The notes: generated by a model from the letters alone, not told the origin. Shown: positions 15,209 through 24,500, numbered from the stretch's first letter. The stretch: 64,000 nt of DNA from JAKVBK01 sp022447275 (GCA_047125605.1 CP138932.1:2852001-2916000), one strand, 5' to 3'. Made by a program: numbers and translations.

Positions 15209-18013
15209 TCAGACCAAAATGAATTCGTCTGCTGTGAAATCCGCAGCAGCGAGGCCGTGGAAAATGATGGTTGTACCCTCGCTGCTGAATGTTGCGTGCC
15301 CGTTCACATCTGCAACGGCGGCCAGAGCATCCGCGCTGCTGGTCAGCGAGGTGAAACCGATCAGCTCGATCACGTCTGTGCCCACGACAAAGTCAGCCGA
15401 AAAGCCGGAGGCGACAAAGCCGGTTGTGGGCGAGAAATCGACCGTTTCGAAATCCGCGATGCGATCGCTGTCATCGCCGGGCCGGAAAACAAAGGTATCA
15501 GCGCCGATACCCCCGCGGAGAACATCATCACCGCCGCCCCCTTCGAGGGTGTCTGACGCCCCGAGGAAGGATGAGACGCGATCGCCATCCAACACATCTT
15601 TCCCGTCGCCGCCGGTCAGCGTGTCCGGGCCGATGCCACCGCTGAAGAAGTTGCTTTCGCTGGCATCGCCGCCGCCATTGCTGACGGTATTTTCACCGCT
15701 CAGCATCGTAACCGTGTCATTGCCTGCCCCAGCCGTAACTTTGTCGTCGCCACCGGGATCGGTGATCACGTCATCGCCATCCAGGCCCAAGATCACATCA
15801 TCCCCATGCCCTGTATCGATCCGGTCTGCATGGGCGGAGCCTGTTACCTCCTCTGACCCGTCCGCCAGGAAGATCTCCCCCCCGGTGACTGGTAAGTCAT
15901 AGGATTCCGGGGTGGTGGGGGCATCGGTGCGCCCCGCGATATCGAGGGAGAAGCTGACTGGAACACCGTTCGACGTTGTCGAGAACGTCTCGGTAATGCT
16001 CTGGCCGGCAGCCAGATTGGAGAGGTCCGCTTCGAGGAAGAAAGTGAAGCTGGCACCATCGGCGCTGATCTCAATCCGGCCATGGATGCTTTGCAAGGTG
16101 GCTCCGGCGAGGTTCGGGTTGTCGTTCTGATCGACATCTACAAGGGAAAAATCACCTGAGTAGGAGGCGAAATCCTCGGTCAGTGGTTCGGTCAGATGCG
16201 GGCTGAGCGTGGCCTGTGCGGCGTCGTCTTCGCCCGTGATGGTAACGATGACCTCCCGCTGCTTTCCGTTGCTGGCCGTAACGAGGATAACATCGTCAAA
16301 TGTTTCGCCATTGCCGAGATAGGCGAGGCCCGCTGCGGCTGTCAGAGTGTAAATCCATCGATCCTGACTGCCGTTCTCGCTGATATCGATGCGCCCAAAA
16401 CTGCCTGTTCCCTCTGGCGTGCCTGCGAGTTTGGTATCGAAGCTTGCGCTTGGATCTGTGGTATCGGTGATAGAGAAATCATCAGAGCCGGTCGTCTCGT
16501 TTTGCCGCAGATCAATGGTGCCGGTAAAACTGCCAGAATAGCTGATGTTTGCGGTGGTCTCCACGAAGGTGATGGCAGGCGGCGTGCCACCTGTCAGCGC
16601 TGCAAGGTCAATGACGCCATCGCCATTGCCATCCAATGCCTTGAGGTTTTCTAGGCCGCCCAGAAGGCCGACAACGGCCCCGTTATCCGCGACTCCGGCG
16701 CTGGGCGCGCTCAGCGCAAAGTCATTGATCCCGTCATTATTTACATCGCCGATGCTGGCCCCAGTTGGGTCATCGCCCTGCAAGCCAAGGTCCAGACCGG
16801 TCAGCCTGTAGCCCTCGCTCAGTTTCAGGGTGCCCAGATCGAGCGTGCCGCTGCTCAGGCTACCGCCAAAAATCAAATACCCCTCTGCGTCGCCTGCGCC
16901 ATCGGTGCCGAGGATCAGCAGATCATCCTGATCATCGCCGGTGACATCGCCCAGCGTTGTTGCCACCAATCCGGCGCGCCCGCCTGCCAAGCCCCCGCTG
17001 ATCGTGAGGCCATCTGCGCCAAGGTTGCCGAGATCAAGACTGGCGGGAAAGCTGCCCGCGGATCTACCGTAGACGACATAGACCTCACCGGAATTTGCCG
17101 CGCTGGCGTCATGCTGCGGGGCGCTGACAAGCAGATCCGCGATGCTATCGCCATTGAGGTCGCCCGCCGCGGCGACAAATGCGCCGGCCTGATCCGTTGC
17201 TTCGATGCCGGTCAGCGTGAAGCCGTTGGTGCCGTCCAATGTGGAAAGGTCAAGTGATTCCAGCGGATTGGTCGTGTTCAGACCAAAAACAACATACGCC
17301 GCGCCTTCGGCGCTGGCCGCGCCGTCAACACCGGGCGCGCCGAGGATTACATCCCAATTCCCATCGTTGTTGATGTCGGGCAGGCCAGAAATCTCTGCCC
17401 CGAGCGCGTCCAGAGCGGTGAGGCCATCGGTGGTTGATGTCGTCGCCGTGCCCGCGGAGATGTCCACCACCGTGACACGCCCCTGCCCTGCCGTGAGCGC
17501 ATCGGCCCCGAAATCCGGCAGGCCGACGAGCAGTTCAAAGGTACCATCATTGTCCAAGTCTGCGGCCTGCAGGGCGGCATCGGCAGTGATATCGCTCAGG
17601 CTGACCACAAGACCAACCGTGCCTGTCAGATCGGCCTCGGTGAGATTGCTGTTTAGGGCAGTAATGCCGCCATAAATCACGTAGAGGGCGCTGTCGCTCA
17701 GCAGGGCCACATCGTCGATGCTGTCACCATTGACGTCTATGCCGCCGATCACCTCAAAACCGGCTTGATCCCCAGAAATTGACGTCTCAAATGTGATCCG
17801 CGCCAAGTTGGATCCATCGGCGAGGATGCCTGTCCCGACCCCGCTGTCAAAACCGGTAAGGATCGTTGCTCCGACAGAGCCGTCCCCCGCAGATCCAAGG
17901 ATAAACTCTGAGATACCGGAACTCGCGGCATCAAAATTTCCCGCTGAGCTTATGGATGAGCCAAAGAGGCTGGCATCGGTTCCGTTCAACAGAAAATACG
18001 CGGATCCAGGCAT
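15209..18013 (-). CDS. large FG-GAP / VCBS / RTX calcium-binding surface protein
   Basis: 934 residues. About six integrin-alpha-like FG-GAP repeats fill residues 1-470 (DVNGDSIDDVALL, DINNDGNWDVILGAP, DLNGDSIADLLVSAP, DVTGDDQDDLLIL, DVNNDGINDFALSAP). Two VCBS/cadherin-like domains follow (about 490-700), then nonapeptide RTX repeats (GDDVILGLDGDDVI, GGDGKDVLDGD, GGGGDDVLRGGIGADTFVFRPGD). The C-terminus (TTIIFHGLAAADFTADEFILV) resembles type I secretion signals. No signal peptide is present, and the protein starts inside what looks like a partial repeat. It is probably an adhesin or surface-layer-like protein. No HlyB-type ABC exporter is encoded nearby. First gene of an operon with the lipoprotein and SapC. 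Confidence 0.85.
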   Translation of the reverse strand: MPGSAYFLLNGTDASLFGSSISSAGNFDAASSGISEFILGSAGDGSVGATILTGFDSGVGTGILADGSNLARITFETSISGDQAGFEVIGGIDVNGDSIDDVALLSDSALYVIYGGITALNSNLTEADLTGTVGLVVSLSDITADAALQAADLDNDGTFELLVGLPDFGADALTAGQGRVTVVDISAGTATTSTTDGLTALDALGAEISGLPDINNDGNWDVILGAPGVDGAASAEGAAYVVFGLNTTNPLESLDLSTLDGTNGFTLTGIEATDQAGAFVAAAGDLNGDSIADLLVSAPQHDASAANSGEVYVVYGRSAGSFPASLDLGNLGADGLTISGGLAGGRAGLVATTLGDVTGDDQDDLLILGTDGAGDAEGYLIFGGSLSSGTLDLGTLKLSEGYRLTGLDLGLQGDDPTGASIGDVNNDGINDFALSAPSAGVADNGAVVGLLGGLENLKALDGNGDGVIDLAALTGGTPPAITFVETTANISYSGSFTGTIDLRQNETTGSDDFSITDTTDPSASFDTKLAGTPEGTGSFGRIDISENGSQDRWIYTLTAAAGLAYLGNGETFDDVILVTASNGKQREVIVTITGEDDAAQATLSPHLTEPLTEDFASYSGDFSLVDVDQNDNPNLAGATLQSIHGRIEISADGASFTFFLEADLSNLAAGQSITETFSTTSNGVPVSFSLDIAGRTDAPTTPESYDLPVTGGEIFLADGSEEVTGSAHADRIDTGHGDDVILGLDGDDVITDPGGDDKVTAGAGNDTVTMLSGENTVSNGGGDASESNFFSGGIGPDTLTGGDGKDVLDGDRVSSFLGASDTLEGGGGDDVLRGGIGADTFVFRPGDDSDRIADFETVDFSPTTGFVASGFSADFVVGTDVIELIGFTSLTSSADALAAVADVNGHATFSSEGTTIIFHGLAAADFTADEFILV

Positions 18014-18093
18014 CTGGCACTTGTCCCATTTCAGCCAGCTCGGGAACCGGTTGGCACTCGGGAAAAGGGTATCTGTTGGGCTAGTGTGTGGCC

Positions 18094-18131
18094 ACTATAC
18101 AGAAGGATTACAGGTCTTGGTTAACCCCTGT
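18094..18131 (-). promoter_or_regulatory. dyad operator and -10 box, copy B of a shared promoter
   Basis: Read on the minus strand: dyad with arms ACAGG/CCTGT (18131-18110), spacer AATCCTTCTG, then TATAGT (18099-18094), about 80 bases before the RTX start. It matches copy A at 11215-11252. The single arm difference (G to C on one side) is balanced on the other (C to G). A second inverted repeat, TTAACCC/GGGTTAA, overlaps the upstream side (18121-18144). Confidence 0.62.
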
Positions 18132-18180
18132 AGAAAAGGGTTAATTCATTGCAAAAGTGCAGGCTGAGGCCCGAAAATCA

Positions 18181-18290
18181 GGCCCTGTCTGCGCCTGTGA
18201 ACCTCTGGGATCGATCGATACCGAAGGGCTGATTCTTTCGGGCGATCGCGGCAGCCGTCGCACGGCTCTTGGTTCGGGAAACCGCGCAGG
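18181..18290 (-). pseudogene. possible decayed tsaD 5' fragment
   Basis: On the minus strand, near 18240-18275, one frame reads EPCD and the next reads TAAAIAR. Together they recall the N-terminal ESSCDDTAAAI signature of the tRNA threonylcarbamoyl transferase TsaD, with a few bases lost between them. In related genomes tsaD is, as I recall, often divergent from hemD, which is the position here. The match is only about 20 bases and may be chance. The rest of 18132-18359 holds nothing else I recognise apart from the hemD promoter and leader. Confidence 0.2.
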
Positions 18291-18359
18291 GCAAGGCTGG
18301 TGCTTTTGGGATCGGATGCCTAGATTGGAGCGGTAGCTTGCTCAAGGACGTGCCCCACC

Positions 18360-19097
18360 ATGCAGGATATGGAGGAAACATCTCGCCCTGTGCCGGTCGT
18401 CCTTCTGACGCGGCCACTGGCGGCGTCCCACTCCGTGGCGCGTGCTCTGGAATCGCTTGCGGCGGAATGCCGTGTCGTGATTTCCCCAATTCTTCAGATT
18501 GAGCACTTAGATATGTCAACTCAGATTGACACATCTACTGTCCTCGCCCTGTCTTCCGCACATGCTGTCGCTGCGTTGCAGAGCGCGGGTTTGGCGCAGG
18601 GTCAACGGGCCTATTGCGTGGGCGACGCTACAGCACAGGCTGCCCGTGCTCTTGGGCTCGAGGCCGTTTCCGCTGGGGGCACCTCTGCGGAGCTCGCTCG
18701 GCTGATCACGGAAAAGAAAGCGCCTTGCCCCATCCTGTGGCTACGGGGGGAGCATGTTCGGGGTACGTTGGTCAAAGACCTTTCAGATGCTGGATTTAAG
18801 ATAACTGAAACAGTTGTTTACCGCCAGAAAGAAGTGCCACTATCCGCTGTGGCCAGAGAGGTCTTGAGGGATCGTGCTGCAGTGATCCTGCCGATTTATT
18901 CGCCGCGAAGTGCTGCGCTGCTTGGGCGGGCTTGCGCCGATGCCACCGCGCCGCTTGAGGCAATTTTCATTAGCCAGGCCAGTGCTGATAGCTGGCAGGG
19001 CCCAGCGCTGCGATCGGTTGAAATTGCCAGCCAAGCGGATGGTTCGGCCATGCTCGACGCAGTGTCATGCCGCATTGCCGCAACGTCCCGAGGTTGA
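18360..19097 (+). CDS. hemD: uroporphyrinogen-III synthase
   Basis: 245 residues. HemD cyclises hydroxymethylbilane to uroporphyrinogen III in tetrapyrrole synthesis. Family features: VVLLTRPLAASHSVARAL at the N-terminus, the ALSSAHAVAALQSAG and YCVGDATAQAARALG stretch of domain one, and WLRGEHVRGTLVKDLSDAGF...VYRQKEV followed by LPIYSPRSAALLGRA and IFISQASADSW in domain two. Start at 18360 with AAGGA 11 bases upstream; ATG 18369 is an alternative. It heads a run with the Mic60-like gene and hemY, the order usual in alphaproteobacteria. Confidence 0.88.
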   Translation: MQDMEETSRPVPVVLLTRPLAASHSVARALESLAAECRVVISPILQIEHLDMSTQIDTSTVLALSSAHAVAALQSAGLAQGQRAYCVGDATAQAARALGLEAVSAGGTSAELARLITEKKAPCPILWLRGEHVRGTLVKDLSDAGFKITETVVYRQKEVPLSAVAREVLRDRAAVILPIYSPRSAALLGRACADATAPLEAIFISQASADSWQGPALRSVEIASQADGSAMLDAVSCRIAATSRG

Positions 19098-19166
19098 GGG
19101 TGCGTATCCGACAAGCTAGGCTGACACTCAGAGGCCTGCCCAGGTAATAGATTCGAGGTATGTTCG

Positions 19167-20783
19167 GTGGTGAATAACGAGCGTGACGACGCCAGAGACG
19201 ATGCAGGCGAGGCAGAGGAACAAAAGCCCTCTGACCCCAAGCCGCGCGTGCGACCAGAGGATCCTGCGCTGGAGGAAATTGCGTCGCTGGGGGCGTATGC
19301 CGCTGATACACCGCAGACCAAGGAAAATGGCGCGGCGCCTGAAAAGGCGTCAGACCCCGCCGCCGCTTCGCCTGAGACAACCGGTGATGAGAGTGGCGCA
19401 AGCGAAGCCGCTTCGCCCCAAGAGGACAGCGATACGCCCCTCGATGAGGCGGATGAAATGTCGCCGGAACCTGAGGAAGACCCGTCCCCTGTGTCCGACC
19501 CTGAGCCTGAAACAGATTACGACCCTGAGCTCGACCCTGAGCCGGGTGCCGAGGCGGATCCTGAGTTAGACCCTGAGGCTGTCTCCGAGCCAGAGACAGA
19601 GTTGGACACCGAGGCGGCCGCCGAGCCGACTTCAGAGGTGACCTCAGAGCCGACGCCAGAGGCCGGAGCGCCGCCCCGCAAGGAGGTGGTCGTGCGGCAA
19701 GAGGGGTTAAAAGGCGGCCTGATCGGTGGCGCAATCGCAGTTGCGGTTGGATTTGCCGTGGCGCAGGTGACGATGGATGGCACCTCTAAGGAGACGGTGG
19801 CGGCGCTGTCGGCGAGTGTTACGGCGCAATCAGAGCAGCTCAATGAACTGGCGGCCCAAGTTGCAGAAATGCCGGCTGGCGGGTCATCGGGCCCGACACC
19901 TGATCGTCAGCAATTGGCAAATGTGGAGCGTCTGGCCGCGGAGCTGCAGGCTGGTCTTGCCGCTTTGGAGGAGGCCCGCGCGGGCATTTCGGCCACGCGT
20001 GACGATCTGAATGCGCGGATGGAAGCATTTGCCGCTGATGTGACAGCCCGTCTTGCAGAGGTAGAGATACCGATGGTGGACTTGGGCGCAGCGGACGCTG
20101 CGATTTCGGGCGCGGTGCAAGCCTACAAGGATGAGGTTGCCGCCCTGCGCGACGAAACCCGCGCCCGTTTCGAGGCTCTGTCAGCGGATGTGCAATCCCA
20201 GCTGGGCGCGGGCAGCGCTGCCATTGTCGAGGCGCTGGAGGCCAATCAACGCCTAGAAGAAGAGCGCGCGGCGCGGGAAGCCGCCGCCCAAGCGGCTGAG
20301 GCAGCGGCACAGCGCGCGGTCGCCCTGTCGCAGTTGCAAATCGCGCTCGAGAACGGTGCGCCCTTTGCGGATGCGCTCGCGCAGTTGCCGGATGTACCGG
20401 CGCCGCTGCCTGATCTTGCAGAAAGTGGCGTGCCCACGCAGGCGGACCTTGAGGAAGCGTTCCCGCCACTGGCCCGCGAGGCCTTGTCCAATGCTTTACG
20501 ATCCGCAGACACGTCGGGGGCTGAAAGCCGGATCGGCGCCTTTCTTCGTACCCAACTGGGGATGCGCAGCCTCGTGCCCAAAGAGGGTGACGATCCTGAC
20601 GCAGTTCTGAGCCGCATTGAGGCGGCCGTGTCAGCCGGCGATCTGACGGCCGCTGTGGAAACTGCGGGCACCTTGCCCGACAGCGCCAAGGCTGTGCTGG
20701 CCGATTGGGTCGCTTTGGTTGAGAAACGCAACTCTGCGCTGGCCGCCGCTGCGGCGCTGGCAGACAGCCTGAATACGAACTGA
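19167..20783 (+). CDS. alphaproteobacterial mitofilin/Mic60-like membrane protein (COG4223)
   Basis: 538 residues with a GTG start (19167 or 19170) after GAGGT. The N-terminal 170 residues are very acidic and low in complexity (repeated PEPE, DPEL, SEPT). One membrane segment follows (GGLIGGAIAVAVGFAVAQV, about 185-205), then a long coiled coil (about 215-400) and a C-terminal mitofilin-like region (ALSNALRSADTSGAESRIGAFLRTQLGMRSLVP). Alpha-type Mic60 shapes inner membranes and is characteristically encoded beside heme genes, as here between hemD and hemY. The acidic repeats evolve quickly and should not be taken as a separate domain. Confidence 0.82.
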   Translation: MVNNERDDARDDAGEAEEQKPSDPKPRVRPEDPALEEIASLGAYAADTPQTKENGAAPEKASDPAAASPETTGDESGASEAASPQEDSDTPLDEADEMSPEPEEDPSPVSDPEPETDYDPELDPEPGAEADPELDPEAVSEPETELDTEAAAEPTSEVTSEPTPEAGAPPRKEVVVRQEGLKGGLIGGAIAVAVGFAVAQVTMDGTSKETVAALSASVTAQSEQLNELAAQVAEMPAGGSSGPTPDRQQLANVERLAAELQAGLAALEEARAGISATRDDLNARMEAFAADVTARLAEVEIPMVDLGAADAAISGAVQAYKDEVAALRDETRARFEALSADVQSQLGAGSAAIVEALEANQRLEEERAAREAAAQAAEAAAQRAVALSQLQIALENGAPFADALAQLPDVPAPLPDLAESGVPTQADLEEAFPPLAREALSNALRSADTSGAESRIGAFLRTQLGMRSLVPKEGDDPDAVLSRIEAAVSAGDLTAAVETAGTLPDSAKAVLADWVALVEKRNSALAAAAALADSLNTN

Positions 20784-20793
20784 GGATATGCCC

Positions 20794-22323
20794 ATGCTTT
20801 GGTCGATGCTGAAAATCCTTTTGTTCGTGCTGATTGTCGGGGCGCTCACCTATGGCGTCGGCCTGCTCATGGAGAACGGCCCCGGGATCACGATTGCCAT
20901 CTCTGGTGTGACGGAATTCAACCTTGGCCCCTTGCAGGCTGTGCTTGCGGCGCTGGTTGGTCTGGGCCTGGTCTGGGGTGCGTTCAAGCTCGCCGGTTTG
21001 CTGGTGGCTACGGTGCGGTTCCTGAACGGGGATGACACGGCAATCTCGCGCTACTTTGACCGCAACCGGGAGCGCAAGGGTTTCACGGCACTGGCTGAGG
21101 GAATGATGGCCCTTGCGTCTGGGGAGGGCCGTGTGGCGATCCAGAAAGCCGCCAAGGCCGAGAAATATCTCAAACGCCCCGAGCTCACCAACCTGCTGAC
21201 AGCGCAGGCGGCTGAGATGTCCGGGGACACAGCCCGCGCTACCGAAACCTACAAGCGACTGCTGGGCGATGAGCGCACCCGTTTTGTTGGGATCCGCGGC
21301 TTGCTGAACCAGAAGCTGGCCGAGGGTGATACGGAAACAGCCCTGAAATTGGCAGAAAAGGCCTTTGTTCTGAAGCCCAAGCATGAAGAGCTGTCCAATG
21401 CCCTGCTACAATTGCAGGCTGGGGCTGACGACTGGACGGGCGCCCGAAAAACACTGGGCGCAAAGCTGCGCGCGGGCACGTTGCCCCGGGATCTGCATCG
21501 GCGCCGGGATGCGGTTTTGGCACTGGCGGAGGCCCGCGAAAAGGAAGGCGATGCGGCGCACCGTTTGGCGATCGACGCCAACCGGATGTCGCCTCAGTTG
21601 GTGCCAGCGGCGGCGATGGCGGCCCGTGCGCATATTGCGCAAGGGGCACTGCGCAAGGCCAGCCGAGTGATCAAGGTGGCTTGGGACGCCGAGCCCCACC
21701 CCGATCTGGCTGCAGCTTTCGCAGAGATCGTGCCGGAAGAAACACCAGCCGCGCGGATCAAGCGGTTCAATCTTCTTACGGCGGCCAAGCTGGATCACCC
21801 GGAAACGAAGATGTTGCTCGCAGAGCTGCACATCGCAGCGGAGGACTTTCCCGCTGCCCGTCGCGCCTTGGGCGATCTCTATGAAATAGACCCCACGGTG
21901 CGATCCCTGACGATCATGGCTGCCATCGAGCGCGGAGAAGGCGCCGAAGATCAGATCGTGCGAGCCTGGCTGACAAAGGCGCTGTCTGCGCCGCGCGATG
22001 CGCAATGGATTTGCGATGTCTGTGGCCACGTGCATGCGGTGTGGTCGCCGGTCTGCGAAAGCTGCAACAGCCTTGATACGCTGTCGTGGAAGCGTCCGGC
22101 GGAGGGGGAGATTGTGCCCGCCAGTGCCGCCCAGATGCTGCCCTTGATCGTTGGGCCGCTCGCAGAAGAGAAGGGCCACGATGTGGTCCTTTTTGAGGAG
22201 GCCGAGGAAATTGCGATTGATGATGCGCTGATGGACGTCGATGAGACAGGTCCCGATGGCAACAGTACCACGGATGTCGCCAATGATACAAGCGCTCCGG
22301 CGGAAAGCATGAAAGCAAACTGA
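20794..22323 (+). CDS. hemY: HemY-like TPR membrane protein
   Basis: About 509 residues from ATG 20794, preferred over ATG 20788 because GAGG then sits 8 bases away. Two N-terminal membrane segments (LKILLFVLIVGALTYGVGLLM; LQAVLAALVGLGLVWGAFKLAGLLVATV) are the HemY_N domain. TPR-like helical repeats follow to about residue 400, then a C-terminal CDVCGHVHAVWSPVCESC stretch with four cysteines in two CxxC-like pairs, likely a small metal-binding knuckle. The role in the heme pathway region is by family; the exact biochemical activity is not established. Confidence 0.83.
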   Translation: MLWSMLKILLFVLIVGALTYGVGLLMENGPGITIAISGVTEFNLGPLQAVLAALVGLGLVWGAFKLAGLLVATVRFLNGDDTAISRYFDRNRERKGFTALAEGMMALASGEGRVAIQKAAKAEKYLKRPELTNLLTAQAAEMSGDTARATETYKRLLGDERTRFVGIRGLLNQKLAEGDTETALKLAEKAFVLKPKHEELSNALLQLQAGADDWTGARKTLGAKLRAGTLPRDLHRRRDAVLALAEAREKEGDAAHRLAIDANRMSPQLVPAAAMAARAHIAQGALRKASRVIKVAWDAEPHPDLAAAFAEIVPEETPAARIKRFNLLTAAKLDHPETKMLLAELHIAAEDFPAARRALGDLYEIDPTVRSLTIMAAIERGEGAEDQIVRAWLTKALSAPRDAQWICDVCGHVHAVWSPVCESCNSLDTLSWKRPAEGEIVPASAAQMLPLIVGPLAEEKGHDVVLFEEAEEIAIDDALMDVDETGPDGNSTTDVANDTSAPAESMKAN

Positions 22324-22412
22324 CAGGCATTTTGGGTCTATCAATTCGCTGCAACCCGTTGTATCAGCCCGCTCGAACGCTTCGGGACCAGCCCCTAGCG
22401 TTACTTGGTTAG

Positions 22413-22488
22413 CCGCTGTAGCTCAGCTGGTAGAGCACGTCATTCGTAATGATGGGGTCGGGGGTTCGAGTCCCTTCAGCGGCACCAA
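22413..22488 (+). tRNA. tRNA-Thr (anticodon CGT)
   Basis: 76 bases including encoded CCA. Acceptor GCCGCTG pairs perfectly with CAGCGGC; D arm GCTC/GAGC; anticodon loop TTCGTAA gives CGT (reads ACG, Thr); T loop TTCGAGT with a stem of three G-C and two G-T pairs. Confidence 0.95.
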
Positions 22489-23093
22489 ACTATCGCTTAT
22501 TCTTTTGTGAGGATCAGAGTGATAGGCAAATCGAAGTTCCCCACGAAAATTTTCATTTCATGCGGATAGATTCAAAGCCTTCGATGCACTCTGTTCAGAC
22601 GCATGTGTTTTACCTGTAGACCAGTACCTTCGGCCTTAGACCATCGCCTTCTTCACCATGGCTGCGTTCGAAAGTGCAACAGCGCGAGGGGGGAAACTCT
22701 CGTACCGTAGCTGCCTCGTAAGTAAAGCAGGTTTGAGTGAAAGCGTTAGACGCGGCGAGAAGCTAGGGTTTCAAAGGGAACGCGTGATTGCTGCGCATAG
22801 CCTGCTGTATCGAACCGATTCAGATTTTGTGCCAGCCGTGACGAATGACCATCCGATGTGAGAGTGTCGATCGTTTGGCTCTGTACCATCGTCCGGCGGT
22901 GTTATTCGATCAATCTGGCCAATTGCACCGTGGATTGTTTGCCAGATCCGTTGCTGCTGCTGATCGTATTCTTGGCGCAGTGCTGAAATGATCCAGCAGA
23001 TCAGTTTGAAACACAAAAGCACCCGAACCAAGATTGTGATAGATGCTGTCAGGGATCAGCAATCAGGCCAACCCCTTGTGGTTGTGGGCGAAC
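22489..23093. other. gene-poor stretch between tRNA-Thr and gnd
   Basis: About 600 bases of lower GC than the surroundings. Short open frames (for example 22658-22861 and 22771-23031) lack coding style, ribosome sites or recognisable motifs. A tRNA with a decayed flank is compatible with an old integration event, but I see no integrase or repeated tRNA end. Confidence 0.5.
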
Positions 23094-24500
23094 TCATTCC
23101 CAGAACCGCGCCCAGGGTCCGTGATAATCACCGCCGTCGCGGTCTGTCCGTTCGAACCCGTGTGCGCCAAAGAAGTCTCTTTGACCTTGCAGCATATTCG
23201 CGGGTCCACGCGCCGTCCGCATGGTATCAAACCATGCCAACGCACCAGACAGTGCCGGAATGGCAATGCCGCTTTGGATTGCCGTCAATGCGACTTTGCG
23301 CAAAGCAGGTTCTGTCGATTTTATGCGTTCAGAAAATGCCGGGGAATGGAGCAAACTCTGGTTGGGATGGTCCGAGAGCGCCTGCGCCATATCGTTCAAC
23401 ATCGATGATCGGATGATGCATCCTGCCCGCCAGGTCTGTGCCACTGTATCAAGGGGAATATCCCAGCCATACTCGGCCCCGGCGCGCGCAAGAAGCGTAA
23501 AACCCTGCGCGTAACACATGATTTTGCCGGCGGTCAGCGCGGCTTCCAAGTCCTCCAATGTCAGTGCATCAGCAGGGAGGGCCTGCGGTCCCGCTCCGAA
23601 AATCGCTTCGCCTTTGCGTCTGTCATCCAGCATCGCGGACATGTTGCGCGCCGCGACGGCCGCTTCGATCACTGGAATGGGTGTGCCGAGTTGCTGCGCC
23701 TGAATGGCGGTCCAACGCCCGGTGCCCTTCTGGCCCGCACGATCCAGGATGATGTCGAGCATCGGCTTCTGGGTGTCGGGATCGCTGGCCGCCGCAACAC
23801 GGGCGGAAATGTCGATCAGGTAGCTCTCTAGCGGCCCTTCATTCCACCGCTCGAACACGGGTGCGCAGTCTGCAGCGCGCATCCCCATCCCATCTCGCAT
23901 CATGCCGTAGACCTCGGCGATCAGCTGCATGTCTGCGTATTCAATGCCGTTATGCACGGTCTTAACGAAATGCCCTGCCCCTGCCGGACCAAACCAAGCG
24001 GCGCACGGCGTTTCACCATATTTCGCAGCGATCGCTTCCAGTATCGGGGCGACGCGTTTCCAGGCGGCCTCAGGCCCAGCGCCCATAATGGCCGGGCCAA
24101 ACCGTGCCCCTTCTTCGCCGCCAGAGACACCGATCCCCATGAACTGATAGCCTTCGGCCTCTGCGGAGCGGCGATTTGTTTCGTGAAAATTCGCATTTCC
24201 TGCGTCGATAATCAGATCTTCAGGCGACAAAAGGGGCTTCAACGCAGCAATCTGCTCATCCACCGGCGCCCCCGCAGGAACCATCAAGACGATTTTTCGC
24301 GGCACCTCTAGAGCAGCTACAAACTCCTCCAAGGAGCCTGTTGGCGTTATTTGTGCTGCCAGCTGGCCAGCGTTGTCAAAGAAGGCGCGCGTTTTGGCGC
24401 CCGTGCGGTTATAGACAGCGATTGAAAACCCATGCTCCGCAATATTCAGAGACAGCATTGCACCCATTGTGCCCAGCCCGATTAGCCCGATTTTACTCAC
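23094..24500 (-). CDS. gnd: 6-phosphogluconate dehydrogenase (decarboxylating)
   Basis: 468 residues from GTG 24500, the usual length of the family, with GGAG about 11 bases upstream. The protein starts SKIGLIGLGTMGAML (Rossmann NADP site). It carries IIDAGNANFHETNRR, GIGVSGGEEGARFGPAIM and FVKTVHNGIEYADMQLIAE (catalytic Lys and His region), then the long helical domain with DIILDRAGQKGTGRW. It converts 6-phosphogluconate to ribulose 5-phosphate, CO2 and NADPH. It stands alone, with gene-poor DNA on both sides. Confidence 0.95.
   Translation of the reverse strand: MSKIGLIGLGTMGAMLSLNIAEHGFSIAVYNRTGAKTRAFFDNAGQLAAQITPTGSLEEFVAALEVPRKIVLMVPAGAPVDEQIAALKPLLSPEDLIIDAGNANFHETNRRSAEAEGYQFMGIGVSGGEEGARFGPAIMGAGPEAAWKRVAPILEAIAAKYGETPCAAWFGPAGAGHFVKTVHNGIEYADMQLIAEVYGMMRDGMGMRAADCAPVFERWNEGPLESYLIDISARVAAASDPDTQKPMLDIILDRAGQKGTGRWTAIQAQQLGTPIPVIEAAVAARNMSAMLDDRRKGEAIFGAGPQALPADALTLEDLEAALTAGKIMCYAQGFTLLARAGAEYGWDIPLDTVAQTWRAGCIIRSSMLNDMAQALSDHPNQSLLHSPAFSERIKSTEPALRKVALTAIQSGIAIPALSGALAWFDTMRTARGPANMLQGQRDFFGAHGFERTDRDGGDYHGPWARFWE

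Noticed and set aside
19230..19680. Acidic PEPE/DPEL repeat tract as a separate repeat element
   Set aside because: It is the disordered N-terminal part of the Mic60-like protein, in frame and usual for that family.
19840..21384. A 514-residue minus-strand open frame across the Mic60-like and hemY genes
   Set aside because: It spans two genes read on the other strand and shows His/Arg/Pro-rich nonsense composition.
22658..22861. Small open frame after the tRNA
   Set aside because: No ribosome site, atypical composition, no recognisable motif.
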